Of a stretch of DNA of 64,000 nt, positions 27,357 through 35,545 are shown piece by piece (the first letter of the stretch is position 1; each line of letters starts with the position of its first letter). This DNA is from Streptomyces sp. TSRI0107 (GTDB lineage: Bacteria; Actinomycetota; Actinomycetes; Streptomycetales; Streptomycetaceae). The notes under the pieces are model-generated. The model was given only the letters and a program-made list of their open reading frames with translations. It did no database searches and had not been told where the DNA came from. A program made the position numbers and the translations under genes. The stretch spans positions 868,001 through 932,000 of the forward strand of contig NZ_LIVZ01000001.1 in assembly GCF_001905845.1 (NCBI RefSeq), given 5' to 3'.

Positions 27357-28922
27357 ATGTCTCTTTCACGACGCCGATTCCTGGGCGCCTTGGGCGTCAC
27401 CTCCACCGGGCTGATCCTCCCGTTCGCGGCCGGCTGCAACAGCGGCGGCGACGGCGAGGGCGTCATACAGTCCGGGGACGTGCCGCTGCCGGAGCGCTTC
27501 ACCCTCGCCTTCAAACGGCCGCCGGTCATCAAGCCGACCTCGTCCGAGGGCACCACCGACTACTTCGACGTACGGGCCCACACCGCCAAGGTGGAGATCC
27601 TGCCCGGCGTGCAGACCGAGATCTTCGGCTACAACGGCACGTTCCCCGGCCCCACCTTCGAGGTCCGCAAGGGCCGTACGGCGGTCGTGCGGACCCGCAA
27701 CGACCTGCCCGTGCCGATCGTCACCCACCTGCACGGCGGCAAGACGCCGGCGGAGAGCGACGGCTACCCGACCGACCTGCTGCTGCCCACCTCCGGCTGG
27801 ACCGCGTCGGCCCACCAGCACCACTCGGGTGTGGCGATGGAGGGCACGACCGCCGAGGGCACCAGGAACTACACGTACCCGAACGCCCAGCGGGCGGCCA
27901 CGCTCTGGTACCACGACCACCGGATGGACTTCACCGGGCCGCAGGTCTGGCGCGGGCTGGCCGGCCTGTACATCGTCCGCGACGCGGAGGAGGACGCGCT
28001 GCCGCTGCCCAAGGGCGACCGCGACATCCCCGTGATGATCATGGACCGGGCCTTCGACTCCAACGGCGCGCTGTCCTACCCGTCCATCGACCCGACCCTG
28101 AAGACCACCCCCGGCGTCACCGGCGACGCGCACAACGGCATGACCGGGGACGTCATCCTGGTCAACGGCGTGCCCTGGCCGCGGCTCCAGGTGCCGGGCG
28201 CCCGCCACCGGCTGCGGCTGGTCAACGCCTCCAACTCCCGCCGCTACCGGATCAAGCTGGACCCGGAGCCCCCGTCCGGCGAGCCCTTCACCCTGGTCGC
28301 GAGCGACGGCGGACTCCTCGCCAAGCCGCAGGAGATGGACTCCGTCTACATGGTGCCGGGCGAGCGCTTCGACGTGATCGTGAACTTCGGCCTGTACGCC
28401 CCTGGCACCAAGGTCACCATGGAGAACAGCCTCGGCGACGGCTCCACCGCCGAGGTCATGCAGTTCGTGGTCGGCGACAGGATCACGGACAACACCTCCG
28501 TGCCGGCGACGCTGTCGACTCTCGAGCGGCTCGACCCCGCGAAGGCCGTCCGCACCCGGTCCTTCACCCTCGCCCGCAACCAGGAGAACGGGCACTACGT
28601 CTACAAGATCAACGGCTATCCGTTCAGCACCGACCGCAGCTGGGCCGACGTCAAGCGCGGCGAGATCGAGATCTGGGAGTTCAGCTCCACCACCCACCAC
28701 CCGATCCACCTGCATCTGTCGCCCTTCCAGGTGTACAAGCGCGGCGGCTCCACCTCGGTCAACCCCGAGGACGTCGGCTGGAAGGACACGGCGCGCATGA
28801 TGCCCAACGAGAAGCTCAGCCTGCTGGTCCGCTTCGACGACCACACCGGCAAGTTCGTCTTCCACTGCCACAACCTCGAGCACGAGGACATGGCGATGAT
28901 GGCCAACTTCCGCGTGTCGTAG
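27357..28922 (+). CDS. Tat-exported multicopper oxidase, probable lipoprotein
   Basis: 521-aa oxidase. The N-terminus MSLSRRRFLGALGV carries a twin-arginine signal followed by LPFAAGC, a lipobox-like site. Copper sites: HLHGG and WYHDHRMD (type 2/3), HHPIHLH, and FHCHNLEHEDMAMM with the type 1 Cys, His and Met. Length and order match CotA/bilirubin oxidase/phenoxazinone synthase relatives. It would couple or oxidise phenols outside the cell, using oxygen. It starts 8 nt after the peptidase and ends just before a 15-bp terminator hairpin. ATG 27357 follows GGAAGG. Confidence 0.9.
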   Translation: MSLSRRRFLGALGVTSTGLILPFAAGCNSGGDGEGVIQSGDVPLPERFTLAFKRPPVIKPTSSEGTTDYFDVRAHTAKVEILPGVQTEIFGYNGTFPGPTFEVRKGRTAVVRTRNDLPVPIVTHLHGGKTPAESDGYPTDLLLPTSGWTASAHQHHSGVAMEGTTAEGTRNYTYPNAQRAATLWYHDHRMDFTGPQVWRGLAGLYIVRDAEEDALPLPKGDRDIPVMIMDRAFDSNGALSYPSIDPTLKTTPGVTGDAHNGMTGDVILVNGVPWPRLQVPGARHRLRLVNASNSRRYRIKLDPEPPSGEPFTLVASDGGLLAKPQEMDSVYMVPGERFDVIVNFGLYAPGTKVTMENSLGDGSTAEVMQFVVGDRITDNTSVPATLSTLERLDPAKAVRTRSFTLARNQENGHYVYKINGYPFSTDRSWADVKRGEIEIWEFSSTTHHPIHLHLSPFQVYKRGGSTSVNPEDVGWKDTARMMPNEKLSLLVRFDDHTGKFVFHCHNLEHEDMAMMANFRVS

Positions 28923-28953
28923 CACGGTTCATCCGTTGCCTCCCCGCAACGCC

Positions 28954-28987
28954 AAGGGGCCGCCGTCCTCCCGGACGGCGGCCCCTT
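28954..28987. terminator. Bidirectional hairpin terminator
   Basis: Perfect 15-bp stem (28954-28968 with 28973-28987) and a 4-nt loop between the convergent oxidase and FAD monooxygenase genes. Confidence 0.85.
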
Positions 28988-28995
28988 CCGCGTGC

Positions 28996-30648
28996 TCAGT
29001 CCGCGTCCCGCACCAGCGTGCGCCGCAGGGCCGCCTCCAGGACGGCGGCACCGTCCGCCACGGCACCGGCCGAACGCCAGGCCACGAAGCCGTCGGGACG
29101 CACCAGCACGGCACCGTCGGCGCTCACCCCGTAGCGCCGGTGCCAGCCCTCCTCCGACCCGTCCCGCAGCTCCGCGCCGAACGCGACCGTGCGCAGCCGC
29201 GCCCCGACCCGGCGCGCGGCGTCCTCACCGGCCCGCCGCCACGGCGAGCCGTCGGCGCCGCACACCAGCACCAGCGACGAGCCGTACAGGTCCAGCAGCG
29301 AGCCGGGCCGGTCCACCTCCCCGTCGCGCCGCAGCACCGGCACATGCGGGGCACGCGTGCCGGGCTCCCCGGACAGCTCCGCCGGCTCCCGGAACCGGGC
29401 CAGGCTCACACCCGGCTCGGCGACGGCCGGATAGGCGTGCCCGAGCATCACGGCCAGCACGTCCACGGTGGCCCGGCGCTGCTCCTCACCGGCCCGCCCC
29501 GACCGCACCAGCAGCCGCAGCTGCGCCTGCTCGATGGTCGCCTCCGCGACCGGCCTGCGCTCCGCGTCGTACGTGTCGAGCAGCCCCTCACCCGCCTCGC
29601 CGCGCAGCACCGCGGCGAGCTTCCAGGCCAGGTTGTGCGCGTCGTGCACACCGGTGTTGGCGCCGTAGCCGCCGATCGGCGGGATCACGTGCGCGGAGTC
29701 CCCGACCAGGAACACCGAGCCGTCCCGGAACCGCTCCGCGGACAGCGCGGCCAGCTCCCACGGCAGCACACCGATGATCTCCACCGGCGCGTCCGGCACG
29801 CCGATCGCCGAACGGACCAGCCGCACACTGCGCTCGGTGCCGAAGTCCTCCGGTGTCTCGCCCTGCTCGGGGCGGTACTGGAGGATCAGCGTGCCGCGCC
29901 CCAGCGTGTCGTCGTGGCCCAGCACCGCGCCGCTCATGTCGGCGTTCTCGATCTGGCAGATGGAGAACCGGCGCCCGGCCAGCGGCCCGCTCAGGTCCGC
30001 GCGGAACAGGATGCTCACCTGGTGCTGGAGGGTGCCCCGGCCGACCCGGCGGATGCCCAGCGTCTCCCGCACCGGGCTGCGCCCGCCGTCCGCGGCGACC
30101 AGCCAGCGGGCCCGCACCCGGCGCTCCTCGCCGGTGTCGCGGTCCTTCACCGTGGCGACGACCGGGCCGTCCGGGCCCTCCGGCCGCTCGAACGAGGTCA
30201 GTTCGGTGCCGTAGCGCAGCACCGCCCCCGCCCGGTCGGCGGCCTCGCGGACGATCGGCTCCATGACGTCCTGGCCCAGCGAGATCTGCCGGGACGGCGT
30301 CACGGCGCTCAGATCGCCCGGCTCGGGCAGCATGGCCGCCTTCAGCTCCCGGCCCGCCAGCGACTCCACGGTCGCCTGCCGGCGGTGCTCCGCGTAGCCG
30401 GCGGCGGCCCGCAGCACCGGCTCCTCCACCCCGACGGAGCGGAAGAGCTCCAGCGTCCGCGGGTACCACCCCCACGCCCGGGGGTGGACGGAGGTCGACG
30501 CGTGCCGCTCCACCAGCGCGCACCGCACCCCGTGGTGCCGCAGGAACAGCGCACAGCTCAGTCCGGTGATGCCGCCGCCCACGATCAGAACGTCCGTCGA
30601 CTCCTCGGACCGCTCCACAAGTTCCTCGGGCTCCTTGCCCACAGCCAC
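28996..30648 (-). CDS. FAD-dependent aromatic hydroxylase, copy 2
   Basis: 550-aa class A flavoprotein monooxygenase: DVLIVGGGITGLSCALFLRHHG at the N-terminus, WLVAADGGRSPVRETLG (DG motif) and FLVGDSAHVIPPIGGYGANTG (second FAD motif), then a C-terminal thioredoxin-like domain. Paralogue of the gene at 20360. GTG 30648 has GGAAGGGAG close upstream; GTG 30642 is an equally possible start with better spacing. It diverges from the second amide-ligase operon; no SARP array is obvious on its own strand in the shared region. Confidence 0.88.
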   Translation of the reverse strand: MAVGKEPEELVERSEESTDVLIVGGGITGLSCALFLRHHGVRCALVERHASTSVHPRAWGWYPRTLELFRSVGVEEPVLRAAAGYAEHRRQATVESLAGRELKAAMLPEPGDLSAVTPSRQISLGQDVMEPIVREAADRAGAVLRYGTELTSFERPEGPDGPVVATVKDRDTGEERRVRARWLVAADGGRSPVRETLGIRRVGRGTLQHQVSILFRADLSGPLAGRRFSICQIENADMSGAVLGHDDTLGRGTLILQYRPEQGETPEDFGTERSVRLVRSAIGVPDAPVEIIGVLPWELAALSAERFRDGSVFLVGDSAHVIPPIGGYGANTGVHDAHNLAWKLAAVLRGEAGEGLLDTYDAERRPVAEATIEQAQLRLLVRSGRAGEEQRRATVDVLAVMLGHAYPAVAEPGVSLARFREPAELSGEPGTRAPHVPVLRRDGEVDRPGSLLDLYGSSLVLVCGADGSPWRRAGEDAARRVGARLRTVAFGAELRDGSEEGWHRRYGVSADGAVLVRPDGFVAWRSAGAVADGAAVLEAALRRTLVRDAD

Positions 30649-30721
30649 ACTCCCTTCCGGTACGAACGGCCGGACCCGGATCGACCGGATCCCGTCCGCG
30701 GAGCATCGTCCGCACGGCTGC

Positions 30722-30750
30722 TGGAGAGGCCGTCCAGTCAAACTTGAGGT
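30722..30750 (+). promoter_or_regulatory. SARP box for the ligase-membrane-GNAT-SbnA operon
   Basis: Heptamers TGGAGAG (30722), TCCAGTC (30733) and TTGAGGT (30744) at exact 11-bp spacing, 106 nt before GTG 30857. The longer distance leaves room for a structured leader (next entry). Confidence 0.65.
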
Positions 30751-30757
30751 ACCGCGG

Positions 30758-30834
30758 CCAGCCTGTGGCTCCCGTAGAGCTCCGAACAGGCTGGCCGCCG
30801 CGCGCTGATCGGACGCCCAGCCTGTTCGGAGCTC
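30758..30834 (+). promoter_or_regulatory. Leader with two mutually exclusive hairpins
   Basis: A perfect 18-bp inverted repeat (30777-30794 with 30817-30834, 22-nt loop) lies just before the ribosome-binding site GAGAGGAG of GTG 30857. Its first arm can instead pair, over 9 bp, with 30758-30766, because CCAGCCTGT occurs there and again at the start of the second arm. The two structures cannot form together. This is the layout of an attenuator or RNA switch; it could also be a DNA operator palindrome. Confidence 0.5.
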
Positions 30835-30856
30835 CCACCGAGAGGAGCCCCACGCC

Positions 30857-32710
30857 GTGTCCGGAATCGCAGGATGGATCGACCCCGAACGGGATCTGCG
30901 GCGCGAACGGCCCGCGCTGCTCGCCATGACCGCCTCCCTCGCCCAGCGCGGCCCCGACGGGGAGAAGCTGTGGACCGCCGAGCACGCCGCCGTCGGCGCC
31001 CGCTGGTCCGACGCGGACGGCACCGGCGCCCCGCGCCAGCCGTGGGTGCTGGAGGAGGGCGGGCGCACCGTGCTCGCCGCCGCCGTCACCGGCACCCTGT
31101 ACGACGCCGAGGGCCTGCGCGCCGACCTCGGGGTGACCGGCCGCCCCGTCACCCAGGCCGAACTCGTCGGCCGCGCCTGGCTGCGCTGGGGCGAGCGGTT
31201 CGCCGAACACCTCGACGGGGCCTTCGCCGCCGCCGTCTGGTCCGAGCGCGACCAGGAACTGGTGCTGGCCCGCGACCGGCTCGGCAACCAGCCGCTCTAC
31301 TACTACCCGCTCGCCTCCGGCGTGCTGTTCGGCTCCGAGCGCAAGGCGATCCTCGCCCACCCCGCCGTCGAACCGGTCATCGACGCCGACGGCCTGCGCG
31401 AGCTGTTCTCCTACGCCGGCACCTCCGGACACGGCATCCTCAAGGGCTTCGCCCAGGTGCCGCCCGGCCATGTGCTGCGCTTCACCCGCGCCGGCCGCAC
31501 CAGCCACCGGTACTGGCAGCTGACCGCCCAGGAGCACACCGACGACCAGGCGGAGACCATCGCCCGGATCCGAGAGCTGCTCGGCGCCTCCGTCCGCCGC
31601 AGCCTGGGCACCGGGGCCGTCCCCGGCATCCTGCTGTCCGGCGGCATCGACTCCAGCGCCGTCACCGCCCTCGCCCACCAGGCGCTCGCCGAGCGCGGCG
31701 GCGGCACCGTGCGCACCTTCACGGTCTCCTTCGGCTCCGCCGAGGAGTTCAAGCAGGACGAGATCTGGGGCAGCCCCGACGCGCCGTTCGTACAGTCCGT
31801 CGTCCGGCACCTGGGCACCGAGCACACCGACCTCGTCCTCGACACCGCCGACATCATCGACCCGGCGGTGCGCGCGGCCGTGCTGCGCGCCAAGGACGTG
31901 CCCAGCCCGCTCGGCAACATGAACACCTCCCTGCACCTGCTGTGCCGGGCGGTGCGCGAACATGTCGGCTCGGTGCTGCTCGGCGAGATCGCGGACGCCG
32001 TGTTCGGCGGCTTCGCCTGGGTCCACAACAAGGAACTCGTCGAGGCCCCCACCCTGCCCTGGGTGGCCATGGCCCGCTTCGGCGGCGGCAAGCACGGCCT
32101 CGGCGGCGACCTGCTCGCCCCCGACCTGCTCGGCAAGCTCGACCTCAACGGCTACTGCGCCGACGCGTACGCGACCAGCATGGCCGAGGTGCCGCGCCTG
32201 GACGGCGAGAGCGGCCAGACCCTGCGCATGCGGGAGATCACCTACTTCCACCTCACCCGCTGGCTGGAGACCCTGCTCAGCCACGACGAGTCCCTCGGCT
32301 CGGCGGCCGGTCTCGGCACCCGCATGCCGTTCTGCGACTGGCGCCTGGTCAACTACGCCTACAACGTGCCGTGGTCGCTGAAGAGCTTCGACGGCCGCGA
32401 GAAGTCCCTGCTGCGCGCCGCCGTCGCCGACCTGCTCCCCGACGACGTCGTCAACCGCGCCAAGAGCCCCTACCCCGTCACCCAGGACCCGGCCTACGGC
32501 CACGCCCTGTGCGACGGCATGGCGGCCCTGCTCGCCGACCCCTCCGCACCGGCCGCGCCGCTCGCCGACACCGCCGGGGTGCGGGCCCTCATCGACGACC
32601 CGTCCGTCCTGGACAGCGGCATGCGCGCCTGGGTCGCCCGGGCCAACGTCGAGATGCTGCTCGGCCTGAACGACTGGCTGCGCCGCTACGGCGTGCGGGT
32701 GGAGCTGTGA
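30857..32710 (+). CDS. Asparagine-synthetase-like amide ligase lacking glutaminase Cys, copy 2
   Basis: 617-aa paralogue of the gene at 24311. It starts V-S-G-I-A-G-W-I-D-P, so Cys2 is again Ser; QRGPDGE is kept. The synthetase domain has LLSGGIDSSAV for ATP binding, and the GEGxDE loop is changed to GEIADA, losing the second Glu. Probably an amino-acid- or ammonia-using ligase acting on a carboxyl group of the product. It heads an operon with a membrane protein, a GNAT enzyme and an SbnA-like enzyme that could make its amine partner. GTG 30857 follows GAGAGGAG. Confidence 0.85.
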   Translation: MSGIAGWIDPERDLRRERPALLAMTASLAQRGPDGEKLWTAEHAAVGARWSDADGTGAPRQPWVLEEGGRTVLAAAVTGTLYDAEGLRADLGVTGRPVTQAELVGRAWLRWGERFAEHLDGAFAAAVWSERDQELVLARDRLGNQPLYYYPLASGVLFGSERKAILAHPAVEPVIDADGLRELFSYAGTSGHGILKGFAQVPPGHVLRFTRAGRTSHRYWQLTAQEHTDDQAETIARIRELLGASVRRSLGTGAVPGILLSGGIDSSAVTALAHQALAERGGGTVRTFTVSFGSAEEFKQDEIWGSPDAPFVQSVVRHLGTEHTDLVLDTADIIDPAVRAAVLRAKDVPSPLGNMNTSLHLLCRAVREHVGSVLLGEIADAVFGGFAWVHNKELVEAPTLPWVAMARFGGGKHGLGGDLLAPDLLGKLDLNGYCADAYATSMAEVPRLDGESGQTLRMREITYFHLTRWLETLLSHDESLGSAAGLGTRMPFCDWRLVNYAYNVPWSLKSFDGREKSLLRAAVADLLPDDVVNRAKSPYPVTQDPAYGHALCDGMAALLADPSAPAAPLADTAGVRALIDDPSVLDSGMRAWVARANVEMLLGLNDWLRRYGVRVEL

Positions 32711-33612
32711 GCGCGGCGGGCACCACCGGCCGCGGCCGGGCCCTCGTCCTCGGACGGGACGCCGGGCCGGTCGGCCGGGCCGTACGCGTCGCGGCGGGCG
32801 CCGCCGCCCTCACCCACATCCTCACCACCAAGGCCCCCGAGCACGGCGGCGGCGAACTCCTCGCGGCCGCCGGTACGGCCCTCGGCCTGGCCGCCGCCTA
32901 CACCGGGCTCCTCGTCCTGCTCGGGCCGCTGCTGGCACGCGGCGCCCGCAACGGGCTGTCGGGCTGGCCGGGCGGCGCCCTGCTCCTGCTGCCGATGCTG
33001 CTCTACCCGATCGGCGTCCTGCCCGACGGCCCCGCGCTGGGCGTCGCCCTGTACGTCGAGTTCTCGGTGCTGGTCGCCGGGCTCGCCGGGTACGGCGGCA
33101 TCGAACTGGCCGCCCTGCCGGTGCTGCTGCTGGGCCGGCGGCCCGTCCTGTACGGCCCGTTCAACGCCGTCGACCTCGCCGAGCGGGGCATGCGGGGACG
33201 GTGGCACGGCACCCCCGAACGGTTCGCCGGCGCGCTCGCCGCCGCCGGTCTCGCCTGGTTCTGGGTGGTGCCGCCGCTGGCCGCCGTGCGCGGCTCCTTC
33301 GGCGACGCCTTCGACGCGCTCGGCGTCCTCGACCCGGCGGCCGCCGGCGCCGTGCTCGTCGCCGGCGTCCTGCTCGCCGTACCGGCGCCCGGACCGGCCC
33401 GGCTGCGCCGGCTGCGCGCCGCGGCGTTCGGGCTGCTCGGGCTCGGAGGGACGGTCGGAGCCCTGCCCGACGTGCTGTGGCCGCTGATCATCCTGACCGG
33501 CCTGGTGACCGGCGTCGTACGGCTGACGTCCGGCCGCCGGCGGGAGATCCGCGTGCCCGCGCCCGGGATCACCGCCCGTCCGCACGTCAAGACGTCTTCC
33601 ACCACCCGTTGA
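32707..33612 (+). CDS. Multi-pass membrane protein of unknown function
   Basis: Not recognised. 301 aa with about seven hydrophobic segments (residues ~25-45, 53-75, 85-105, 113-135, 175-195, 210-230, 240-275). A loop at ~140-170 (YGPFNAVDLAERGMRGRWHGTPERFAG) is hydrophilic and could be functional. No transporter signature seen. The GTG start overlaps the stop of the amide ligase by 4 nt and the GNAT gene follows after 23 nt, so it belongs to the same pathway. It may be a small exporter or an enzyme of membrane-bound type. Confidence 0.72.
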   Translation: MSAAGTTGRGRALVLGRDAGPVGRAVRVAAGAAALTHILTTKAPEHGGGELLAAAGTALGLAAAYTGLLVLLGPLLARGARNGLSGWPGGALLLLPMLLYPIGVLPDGPALGVALYVEFSVLVAGLAGYGGIELAALPVLLLGRRPVLYGPFNAVDLAERGMRGRWHGTPERFAGALAAAGLAWFWVVPPLAAVRGSFGDAFDALGVLDPAAAGAVLVAGVLLAVPAPGPARLRRLRAAAFGLLGLGGTVGALPDVLWPLIILTGLVTGVVRLTSGRRREIRVPAPGITARPHVKTSSTTR

Positions 33613-33635
33613 GACCGCCTGCGGAGCATTCCCCC

Positions 33636-34397
33636 ATGGCAGAGAACATCGCTGAAAGCACCCGGACCATGCCGGGCGCACCGCGCGACGGATCGGCGTC
33701 CGCCCCCGGCGGCCACCGCGCCGCACTCGCGGTCTGGGCGCCCCAGTTCCGGCTCCGGCTCACCACCCCGCGGCTGGAGCTGCGCGTCCCCGACGAGAGC
33801 GATCTGCGCTCGCTCGCCGAACTCGTCGCCGACCAGGGCATCCACGCCCCCGACGCATCACCCTTCCAGGGCGGCTGGAGCAACGCGCTGCCGCAGGTCG
33901 TGGCGGGCCGAGTCCTGCAGTACCTGTGGAAGGGACTCGCGCTGAGCCGCCCCGACTACTGGAACCTCGGCCTCGCCGTGTTCCTGGACGGCCGCCCGGT
34001 CGGCGTCCAGGGCCTCCAAGCCCGCAACTTCCCCCGCCTGCGGGAAGCGGCGAGCGAGAGCTGGCTGGCCCGCGGTCACCAGGGCCGCGGCCTCGGCACC
34101 GAGATGCGGGCCGCGGCACTCCACCTCGCCTTCGCGGGGCTGGGTGCCCGGCACGCCACCTCCGCCGTGTACGAGGACAACTCCGCCGCCCTCGGCGTCA
34201 ACAAGAAGCTCGGCTACCAGCCGGACGGCATCGAGGTGCAGGACCGGCGGGGCGAACCGGTGGTGCTCACCCGCTGGCGCATGACCCGCGCCCAGTGGGA
34301 GCTGAGCCCCGCCGCCGAGGTGACCACCGAGATCCACGGACTCGACGGGTGCCGCGCGCTGTTCGGCGCCCCCACCGCCCACCAGGAGACGGCGTGA
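33636..34397 (+). CDS. GNAT-family N-acetyltransferase
   Basis: 253-aa protein with an unusual ~35-residue N-terminal extension before the RimJ/RimL-type domain. Substrate-side start RLTTPRLELRVPDESDLRSL; acetyl-CoA loop SWLARGHQGRGLGTEMRAAALHLAF (pattern Q/R-G-x-G); ATSAVYEDNSAALGVNKKLGY near the end. It would acylate an amine, perhaps a diamino acid intermediate or the finished product for self-protection (inference). ATG 33636. Its stop overlaps the start of the SbnA-like gene. Confidence 0.85.
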   Translation: MAENIAESTRTMPGAPRDGSASAPGGHRAALAVWAPQFRLRLTTPRLELRVPDESDLRSLAELVADQGIHAPDASPFQGGWSNALPQVVAGRVLQYLWKGLALSRPDYWNLGLAVFLDGRPVGVQGLQARNFPRLREAASESWLARGHQGRGLGTEMRAAALHLAFAGLGARHATSAVYEDNSAALGVNKKLGYQPDGIEVQDRRGEPVVLTRWRMTRAQWELSPAAEVTTEIHGLDGCRALFGAPTAHQETA

Positions 34398-35362
34398 TCC
34401 ACGACTCCATCACCGACTGCGTCGGCGGCACCCCGCTCGTCCGGCTGAGCCGGCTCTTCCCCCAGGACGGCGTCGAGGTCCTCGCCAAGCTCGAGATGCT
34501 CAACCCGGGCGGCAGCGTCAAGGACCGCTCCGCGCGCTACATCGTGGAGCGCGGCATCAGCGACGGCATGATCCGCCCCGGCACCCACATCGTCGAGAGC
34601 ACCTCCGGGAACTTCGGCGTGGCGCTCGCCATGGTCGCCGTCCGCTACGGGCTGCGGTTCACCGCCGTCGTCGACCCCAACGCCTCCCGCACCAACCTGC
34701 GCATCCTCCGCCAGTACGGCGCCGAGATCGAGATGGTCCGCGAGGTCGACTCCGCGGGCGGCTATCTGCACACCCGGCTCGCCCGGGTGCAGGACCTGCT
34801 GACCGAGGACCCGGACGCCGTCTGGATCAACCAGTACGCCAACCACCTCAACTGGGAGACCCACGCGGTCACCACCGCCCGCGAGGTCATCGACGACTGC
34901 CCGGAACCCGTCGACGTCCTGGTGGCCGCCGTCAGCACCACCGGCACCCTGCACGGACTCGCCCGCGGCCTGCGCCGCGTGTGGCCCCGGATGCGGGTGG
35001 TGGCGGTGGACGCCGTCGGCTCGGTCATCTTCGGCACACCACCGGGGCCGCGGATGCTGCCCGGTGTCGGATCCAGCCGGGTGCCGGAACTGCTCACGCC
35101 CGCCGAGATCGACCGGGTGGTGCACATCGACGACGCCGCCGCCATCCGCGGCTGCCACCGGCTGCTGCGCCAGGAGGCCATCTTCGCCGGAGGCTCCTCC
35201 GGCTCGGTGGTGGCCGCCGTCGAGGAACTGCTGCCCGACCTTCCGCGCCCCAGCCGCGTCCTGACCCTGCTGGCCGACCGGGGGGAGCGCTACCTCGACC
35301 TCGTGTACACCGACGAGCTGGCGATCGAGCACGACGAACTCGCCTACTCCAGCCATTCCTGA
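34394..35362 (+). CDS. SbnA-like PLP enzyme (cysteine synthase family)
   Basis: 322-aa fold-type II PLP enzyme. PLP Lys lies in NPGGSVKDRSARYI and the phosphate loop in STSGNFGVALAM. Stretches such as WINQYANHLNWETH, VSTTGTLHGLARGL, GSVIFGTPP and SRVPELL resemble SbnA, which joins O-phosphoserine and glutamate to make N-(2-amino-2-carboxyethyl)-glutamate on the route to 2,3-diaminopropionate. The partner SbnB (oxidative cleavage) is not in this window. The product may feed one of the amide ligases. GTG start overlaps the GNAT stop. A plain cysteine synthase is the alternative. Confidence 0.85.
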   Translation: MIHDSITDCVGGTPLVRLSRLFPQDGVEVLAKLEMLNPGGSVKDRSARYIVERGISDGMIRPGTHIVESTSGNFGVALAMVAVRYGLRFTAVVDPNASRTNLRILRQYGAEIEMVREVDSAGGYLHTRLARVQDLLTEDPDAVWINQYANHLNWETHAVTTAREVIDDCPEPVDVLVAAVSTTGTLHGLARGLRRVWPRMRVVAVDAVGSVIFGTPPGPRMLPGVGSSRVPELLTPAEIDRVVHIDDAAAIRGCHRLLRQEAIFAGGSSGSVVAAVEELLPDLPRPSRVLTLLADRGERYLDLVYTDELAIEHDELAYSSHS

Positions 35363-35378
35363 CCGGCCGTCCGGCACC

Positions 35379-35415
35379 GGCCGCGGCCGTCCCGGCGTCA
35401 GGGACGGCCGCGGCC
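35379..35415 (+). terminator. Hairpin terminator after the SbnA-like gene
   Basis: Perfect 15-bp stem (35379-35393 with 35401-35415), 7-nt loop, 17 nt after the stop. Confidence 0.8.
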
Positions 35416-35421
35416 CCCGGC

Positions 35422-35450
35422 TCAAGCACCGCTCGAGCGCCCCTCCAGCC
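35422..35450 (+). promoter_or_regulatory. SARP box upstream of the cytochrome bd operon
   Basis: Heptamers TCAAGCA (35422), TCGAGCG (35433) and TCCAGCC (35444) at exact 11-bp spacing, 95 nt before cydA. No Rex-type palindrome (TTGTGAA...TTCACAA) is seen between here and the start. Confidence 0.7.
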
Positions 35451-35545
35451 GGCTCGGCTGAAGTGGGGAGGCCGTCCATCCACCCGCTGAACGACGCAAA
35501 GCCACCACCGACACACGGCTGCTCAGCCGACCGAGGGGAACCATC

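Noticed and set aside
35451..35545. Rex (redox) operator upstream of cydA
   Set aside because: I looked for the TTGTGAA/TTCACAA palindrome common before Streptomyces cyd genes and did not see it.
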